The translations under genes were made by a program, and so were the position numbers. Below, in pieces: positions 57,129 through 64,000 of a stretch of DNA of 64,000 nt; the first letter of the stretch is position 1, and each line of letters opens with the position of its first letter. The DNA lies in assembly GCA_950295325.1 (NCBI GenBank), contig OX485809.1, positions 11,904,001 to 11,968,000 on the forward strand. Direction: 5' to 3'. The DNA comes from Polytrichum commune (Eukaryota > Streptophyta > Polytrichopsida > Polytrichales > Polytrichaceae). The notes beneath the pieces were generated by a model that saw nothing but the letters and a program-made list of their open reading frames with translations, made no database searches and was not told the DNA's origin.

Positions 57129-60100
57129 TGTAGGACTGAATTTTTGGCTATCGCCTGTCTGAAAAGGGCAATTCTTGAAATTTAACGTCTTTCATTCAGC
57201 TATAGGCAGTCAGTAGCCATCCAGAGGGATGAAAGCAGGCAATAGCCGTTAAGAAGTGGTTACGACGGCTAACCACCTGGTCTTCTCTCTCGGCATTAAG
57301 AGGCTGTCAAGAAGGAAGGTAGGCTATTTGCACCCAACAAAGATCTGACATAGTCTCACCATAGTATTAGCAATAGGTATAGAAATCTGTAGCTCAGTGA
57401 TTGAGCCAGGCTATAGTCAGGACCAAGCAAGAAGCTTGGTATCACAATGTTAGGAAGTTAAAGGGCCGCAACAATTGGACCCTGAAATGGAAACATCTTT
57501 TGTGTTAATGAGGAAGTTATGAGCAAGTTATAATGTGTTGTTGTTTGTCTTATGAGTGGAGAGGAATTGTTGAAGTGTGTCATGTGTAATGTTGTGAGGG
57601 ATATCTAGAAGTAAGGTTGGACAAGTAGTCTGACATAGCACTGTAATGTCAAGATCAGGCAAATAGGCTGAGAGGAAGTCCGCAGTTGAATGAGTTAATA
57701 CTGACTAAGAGTGAGTGATCAAGGAGGAACAAAAGAGACTGAGAAGTTAGAGAGTGTGAGGCAATGGTCTGAAAGATCATGAAATGGCTGAGAGCAATGC
57801 TAAGACATGCAATAGTCTGATAGTATGTTAGGAAGAGGCAAGGCAACTGGTCTGGAAAGAGACATGACGGATGAGGTCAGCCTGTCGTAAAGAAGGCAAG
57901 TCATGAGAGAGCTTGATGAGAAGCAGAACATGCAATGGGCCTAGTCAAGAAAAGATAATGGCCATAGTCTGTAGAGAGGGTTGTGAGGTCCCAGAGATTG
58001 TCTAGTAGCCAGCCGAGAAGGGCAATAGTCTTAGGAAGAGGGACAGACGGAAAGGCTAGAGTGAGGCCATCGCCTGGGCTAGCGCCCCAAATTAACAACT
58101 ATTAGTTGGCGAATCAGAGAGAGAAAAGGAGAGCTAGGCGAGTTGTCAGCAGAAAGAGATGGAAGGACTAGAGGTATGCCACAGGCTGCCAAGACATTAC
58201 CTTCCCAAGAAGGAAAGAATATCTTACTGGAGTAAGACTTTACCTTTTGAATGTTGTTGATTAGTTTATAGAGGACTAAAGCCTTAAGGAAGAATATCGC
58301 CTAAGTTGTTGATGTATTGAGTAGTATTGACAATTGGATGGTTGTTTGAGATGAGTCACCAGATGGTTGAAGACTAAGGTGGTGACTTGAGCAAGCAGAG
58401 GCATGCATGAGGCTTGTAAGTTGGTAACCATGAATTAATTAAGGAACTTTACAAGTTCTATCTCTGGCATACTCAAGACAATGTGGTTACTAAAAGACAT
58501 TACCCCGGACTTCGGTCCTGACAAATTGCCCATGACAACTTGCCAAGCTTTTGAGCTTCACGACTGAAATAGGTCAAGATATAGAGTGATAGAAAATTCC
58601 CTGAAGATAGGACGGAATCACTCACGACTGAGGAAGCACAAAGGAACCATAAGAGTGGAGAATAAATGGGATAATGAAGGAATGAAGGAAGAAAGACCCT
58701 AAGATGTTATTAAGAACCTTAATCCAATGTGACATTAACCCTTATAGACACTATCTCAGTCTTCCTGGAGACATCGTTCCCTGGGTTTTGTTGTTTTGAG
58801 ACATAGCAAAAACTTACTACACTAAGGGTGGGAGGTTTGGCCTCACAGGCCGGCATTTGTTTCTCAACATACTCCCTGTAAGACCAATTTTTGGCTATCG
58901 CCTAGCTGAATGAGGCAATTTTTGAATTTTAATGATATCCATCCGGCGAATAGACTCTGTAAGACATTGGAAGCGGCAATTGGAGGCTATCATCACCAAG
59001 AAGCGGTTACAACCTCTAACCGACCCCTCCCCTTCGTCGTCATAAGGAGGAGGCGAGCAAGAAGCAAACAAGCTATTATCATTCTTAGAAATCATGCATA
59101 GTCTCATAGCTAGAGCAATAGGCTGGTAGAAGCACCAACGCTCAGTGATTGAGGTTGGGTGGCAAATAGACAACCCCAAGTGAGATGCTTGCAGGCATAG
59201 ACATAGACTTTCTAGAGCTGAGTGATTCGGACTGTGGTAGCTTTTGAACTTTAACAGTGATAGTAAAGTTGTAATTTCAGTGCTATAATCTTGATAAACT
59301 TGAAGTGCAAGCTTATGTTGTGTGTATGTGCAATTGTCTTGAAGAGTAATGAGGATCTGGATGAGTAAGAACCTGATGGTTAAATATAAGTCGGACAAGA
59401 AGTCTGATGAGGAGCAGGAAAAAATGGGAGTAAAGTTAATGTGTGAAAGATGGGATGAAGGAAGGACTTGGCGATAGACCAAGAGAGAAAGGAGTGAGAT
59501 CGAATAAGATACTCAGAGAAGGCAAAGCTTGTGGAGGCAAGAGTCTTTCTGAGGTAAAGACGTAGTTATATGCAGGAAGGGCAATAGGCTGCGAAGTCCG
59601 AGAGCGGACATATGAGCAAGGAAGTTGTCGATTATGTGGAAAAATGTCAGATTCTTGGATAATGGCAATGAAGTAAAGTCCGAGTGTTTGAGAGTATTAA
59701 GTTTAATGTGAATGCACAAAGTTTGAGCAGGCAATAAGCTGCAAGATAATCACTTACCCTGCGAGAGGGGAGTGAAGATGGGCAGACGGCAGTAAGGCCA
59801 TATTCTGAAGTCGTCGATGAAGAGGCATGACCACTAAAGGGTCAAGACGGAAGAAACTCCCATGAGGGAGATGAAAGGGCAATTGGCCTAGGGAGAGAGA
59901 TATGTGGCGATAAGCAGAGAGGTCGAAGCCTAAGCCATAGGGCGATTGGCAGAAAGAAAGAAAGAGAGAAGACAGTAAGGCCTGAGATGGGTGAGGCAGT
60001 CGCCGAGAGAAGTCTGACATGCCATAACCAATGCAAGGAAGCCTGAGTGCTATAGATATTTCCCTGTGGTAGTTTCCCAGAGAGAGGATATTGCCTGGGC

Positions 60101-60813
60101 AAGTTAGCCGCATATCACCAGCCCATTGGAAGAAATTAGGCAAGGGTTGACGTAAGCATTGACTACAGAGTCAGTTTGAGGGGAAGAAGAAGACTTTACC
60201 TTGTGAGATAAGACTACTGGCATGCAAATCTTCTAGATGATAAAAGCTTGTTAATCAAGGGATATAGCCTGATAAATTTATACATATTTAATGTATTGAC
60301 AAAATGGATATTCTTTGAGAGGAATTGCCATGTCTATCAAAAGATGATGGTGGAGGTTACAGTTTCTAAAGAATTGCCGATGGTTGTAAGTGAAACTAAA
60401 TGGAATTAATTTGAAGTGATTGCAAGCATAATTCATCACAAATAAAGACAAAGATGATTACTCAAAAGACGTTGCCCCGGACATGTTGTCATGCCTATGA
60501 GTTATTGACCACTTGCCAAGATTTTGAGCTTCACGACTGAATTAGGTCCGAGCCTTAGAGTGATAGTACCTACCTTGAAGATAGGACAGACAACACTCAC
60601 TACGGAACCATCACAAATGAATTAATGAGAGGAAGAAAGAATGGGAGGAGTTAATATTGAAGAGAATAAGGAATGAGAATCACCATAGAATGTTATTAAG
60701 AACCTTAACCCAGTGTGACATTAACCCTTATAGACACTAGCTCAGTCTTCCTGGAGACCTAGTTCCTTGGGTTTTGTTGTTTCAAATCATAGTAAAAACC
60801 TAACTACACTCCC
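57129..60813. repeat. Tandem duplication of an unidentified unit of about 1.8 kb
   Basis: Unit 1 (57129-58876) and unit 2 (58877-60813) both start TGTARGAC followed by ATTTTTGGCTATCGCCT, and both end near an ACTCCC. Aligned landmarks include GCTCAGTGATTGAG, CCAAGMTTTTGAGCTTCACG, GATAGGACRGA and GTGACATTAACCCTTATAG. The copies differ substantially, so the duplication is old. Within each unit a short motif of the type GGCAATAGKCTG recurs many times. The arrangement could be two LTRs lying side by side. No coding sequence is convincing on either strand. Confidence 0.7.
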
Positions 60814-62240
60814 CAACAATTTCATAGTTCGAACAGGACGGAAACTTTGGTGTGATTGGGGCATGACAAACGAGAGAGATTTGGGTGAAGCGCCGTCATT
60901 GAATATTACAAGAATGGAACGGGTGATAGTGGATGAATAATTGTTATGGCACAATCAACTTGAATAAGACTCTTGCTTTACCATGGGAATCTATACCCAA
61001 CATCTTGGTCATTGTTTCTTCATGCTAAAGTGTGGTCTTGGCCTCCTTACCGTCCAAGTCGAATTGTTTGTTTTTTAAGATGTGACTAACCATGGTAGAT
61101 CGCAACTAAATCTACTAGGATCTACAACTCTGACTTCCAATCAAAATTACACCTAACTACAAACCACTTTACATGGCCCATGGTCGTTCTAGATGCATGA
61201 TCGGGAGGCACTCTACTTCCTTAAGCAACGCCTAGTCATGGTCTACCCATCCTAAATATTGTCTACCATATTATAGACTATATCTACGTTTTTAGCTCTA
61301 ATCTCTTGCAACCTTAGTTAGACACCTTCTTTAACCACCGTGCCACACAACCCTAATCAGTCTTATATACGCACAACCCTAATGATCGTAGAAGGTGGTA
61401 TTCTTATCTAAGCATCAACCATACTTGCAAAAATGCTACTTCTATGAGATGGCCTCGTATATGTTTCCAACAAATCTTCACTTCGATGTGCAACTCGAAA
61501 CCTTTTAGAAGGATACCAAATCCTCTCTCATTAACACTCTAAGAACTAAGAGTCTAACCCCACTATTTAAATGTGACACTAGTTGGACTAACATCCAACA
61601 ACTAACAAGTCCAAAGTCTTTTTCCTTGACATTAGTAGCAAAACCCCAAACTAACCCTAAAGTGGGCAGATGCCATTCAACGTGAACCTAACCTCAAAAT
61701 TGGTGGATGCCAAGCACTTACCCGCTTGTAAGAAATGACCCCACAACATGTGCTTTAAAACTTAGTCATGGCCTAAGTGTTATTACTAAGTAAAAACCCT
61801 AGATTTTGAAATTGTTCCACCTTTACCATGGACAACCTAGGCTCTTCTCCAACATAGTTTAGGGTTGGAAGTCGCCTGACTTTCGGTTCTAGGGCCATGT
61901 CCCGTGACTCCCTACAAGCTATCGTTAACCAATGAATAGCCTCAAAAGCCTTAACTTGGATTTTGGACACAACCCCATTAATGAGGGCAACTACGGAGGG
62001 TAGTTAAGGAGGCCAAATTGACTTCACTGTTACTAACCATACTAGTCTCTGGAGTGGGGGAAGTCACATGCACCACCCCGTGACTTCACTATCCTTCTCC
62101 ACTTACCTAACCTTTGGGCGTTTGTGCAGCCCCCCCCCCCCCCACCTCACTATCAAAGAACAATACGTCCACCCAAAAGTGAAGCCAAGTGCCACTTTTA
62201 AAGGCTAAGGGTATGCCGAACACCTACGGCAAGCCATCGG
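60814..62240. other. Intergenic, no gene recognised
   Basis: AT-rich, no supported gene. A tract of 14 C lies at 62130-62143. Confidence 0.35.
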
Positions 62241-62244
62241 ACAA

Positions 62245-62793
62245 GGGTGCAAGCATCGTAAAGTGGACAACTCCTAATTCTTGCACATATTTAAGAAGAT
62301 GTTTCATAGCAATATACTAACTTTTTGTGAAAAACAATATCATACGCATTTTAAAAACATGAAGCAATTTATGTTGAAGAAAAAACTTTAAAAAATCTAC
62401 ATATGTTAGAAGACGGTGCAGGTGGTGTGCAAGTATTGTTATTGAACAAATGATTTCGAAAATTCTACAAAAATAGTGAGTTTGATGATGACCTCAAGTG
62501 TATGATGATTTTAAGGAATGTGAAAAAACCCAAGTTCAAAATAATGAAGGTCATGAAATTTACGTTCAAAACCAGATCTAGCCATTTGCATTTGAGCATT
62601 CCTTTTAAATTTTTGAAGATCTCACCTTGGTATTCTACATTTAAGTACTTCACGCAACATTAGAGATCACCATGAAAAAGTAGTTAATTTAAACAACAAT
62701 TTGCTACTACTTTCATGCGTTTGACCAAAAAAACTACGATTTTAAGATACCGGAGCACTTGCTTGATCCACTTTACCATGCTTGCATGCACCC
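62245..62793. mobile_element. MITE, GGTGCAAGC family, copy 2
   Basis: The ends GGGTGCAAGCATCGTAAAG and the complement of the right end (GGGTGCATGCAAGCATGG) are inverted repeats. ACAA flanks both sides (62241-62244 and 62794-62797), a 4-bp duplication. The interior matches copy 1 (1914-2527) in reverse orientation, for example CTACATATGTTAGAAGAC. Non-coding. Confidence 0.7.
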
Positions 62794-62797
62794 ACAA

Positions 62798-63139
62798 TAT
62801 GTAGTAATTAATGCATGGACGATGATACCAACGGCCTTGGAGCTTGAGCCACAACCCAACAATGACCACTTGGGATAAAGAACCTCTCCACTAATTGGCA
62901 TGTCAACTTCTCATGCAAAAAAACTTATATCGTTCCTTGGTGTGGCACCTTGATGAAAGATATTATTATCCCACTATTCCTCAAACATTGGGTGGCATTA
63001 GCGATTACCACATGCCAAATGAGGCAGTGTATGTTGTTGCACTCCTTTTATTTTCACGCCCGATAACTCCTTATACCAATTGGGGGTCTTATGGGGCTCT
63101 CTACTTATGCCAAAGCGTCCCCACCCAAGCCGGAAAGCC
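62798..63139. other. Intergenic, no gene recognised
   Basis: Short stretch between two MITEs, no feature recognised. Confidence 0.3.
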
Positions 63140-63142
63140 TTA

Positions 63143-63638
63143 GGGGCGGTTTACACTATGGAACATGAAGTCATCCCACGGCCGTCTAAGCGATGTGATT
63201 GGACGTTGAAGTCGTCCCGGGACGACTTGGGTTTACACCAAGGAAAAAATGGCAGAGTGACCACGGAGGTTGAGGTCCACAATTTTTTTTTTAAAAGCCT
63301 ACTTTATTCACTGCCATGGTCCAACGGGTTTTCCGTTGGGACAAGCAAAAGAGGTGGTCTAGGAAAAATAGCAAGGGCCCATGTCAGAAAAATGCCGTTT
63401 TAATGATTTTTTTGGATTTTTTTAATGATTTTTTTTCCAACTTAGTTAATGACTCCACTTTTTGGTGCATGGTCATTCTTCATGGTCCACATTCGGTTTA
63501 CACCTAGTGAAGGGCCCATGAACCATGAAAACTAATATTTTAGTAACTCGGACCATGGAAGTCGTCCCATGAAGTCGTCCCACACAAAATAGGCCTCTTA
63601 CGTGGGACGACTTCATGGTCCATAGTGTAAACCGCCCC
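63143..63638. mobile_element. Tourist-like element, GGTTTACACYATGG family, copy 3
   Basis: Flanked by TTA (63140-63142 and 63639-63641). The ends GGGGCGGTTTACACTATGG and the complement of the right end (GGGGCGGTTTACACTATGG) agree exactly over 19 bp, the best preserved pair of this family here. Short frames inside (63080-63403) are not genes. Confidence 0.85.
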
Positions 63639-63641
63639 TTA

Positions 63642-64000
63642 GTCCAACAACTTGCCCTAGTTGTTGGACATCACTAGAAGATATTGTTTCCAAACGAAGC
63701 CTAGTTTGTGGTGGCAGTTGTCTTTGAGTTCAATACAATTTTGATTGGTATCACCATTCTCACTATTATTTTGACTGCAAAGAGGGTGACATTGGGTTAA
63801 ATTCATTTAAAAAATAAAGATTATGTATTTTGGCACTGATGATATCCGTGAATAATTATTGTCACCACTTCAATAGTCACTAGGCATAACACTAAGTAGC
63901 CATTGGTTAGCTACCATAGGTTGGTAGTCGGTGCATCATATTAAAGTTCTAAAAGTGTGTGTCAAGTTGTTTTGAAAGTAGTAGCCACAGTTTGTCGGAA
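63642..64000. other. Intergenic to window edge
   Basis: No feature recognised. Confidence 0.3.

Noticed and set aside
58895-60143. Minus-strand frames of up to 195 residues in the tandem unit
   Set aside because: Not conserved between the two units and without domains; low-complexity composition explains them.

Overview
This is a stretch of plant nuclear genome. The one recognisable host gene has eight exons with GT-AG introns and encodes a land-plant cyclophilin of the CYP23 type. The surrounding DNA is AT-rich and filled with transposable elements: Ty1/copia, a LINE, a tRNA-derived SINE, PIF/Harbinger and Tourist-like elements, CACTA-like MITEs, a pogo-like MITE and an unassigned DNA transposon. 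I cannot name the species. A seed-free plant or another large, repeat-rich plant genome is only a guess.

Layout. 1-990 is the end of a decayed PIF/Harbinger element whose transposase runs off the left edge. 1914-2527 is a MITE with a sister copy in the opposite orientation at 62245-62793. 5428-9247 is the CYP23 gene; intron 1 holds a diverged tandem repeat and intron 3 a MITE. 9.5-17.3 kb contains tandem repeats and several inverted-repeat elements. 17371-19220 is a rotten copia relic with a local inversion. 22.0-23.9 kb is a rotten LINE ending in an RNase H domain. 24.9-36 kb holds a SINE head and many Tourist-like elements with TTA/TAA target duplications.

The centrepiece is a set of nested insertions from 37752 to 56898. 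A Ty1/copia element (5' LTR 37757-38005, target duplication AGTTC on both sides) has its 3' LTR split into three pieces, 43178-43222, 52396-52558 and 56846-56893. The first gap is filled by a 9173-bp DNA transposon (43223-52395) with 25-bp terminal inverted repeats and a palindromic ATAT duplication. The second gap is filled by a 4287-bp Harbinger-type element (52559-56845) with a TTA duplication. Removing both insertions and their duplications leaves exactly 249 bp, the length of the 5' LTR, with two differences. The order of events is therefore clear: copia first, the two DNA elements later.

The 9.2-kb DNA transposon is the most novel object here. It carries two convergent genes, each starting near one terminus. 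One is a spliced two-exon gene for a protein with a RING-H2-like finger, a glutamate-rich stretch and a lysine-rich tail. The other is a two-exon DDE/D-type transposase interrupted by a single in-frame TAG. Both genes have telo-box motifs upstream, and the right subterminal region carries two copies of a 15-bp near-palindrome.

57129-60813 is an old tandem duplication of an unidentified unit of about 1.8 kb. No CRISPR array, rRNA gene or intact tRNA gene was seen, and no functional cargo other than transposition genes was recognised.
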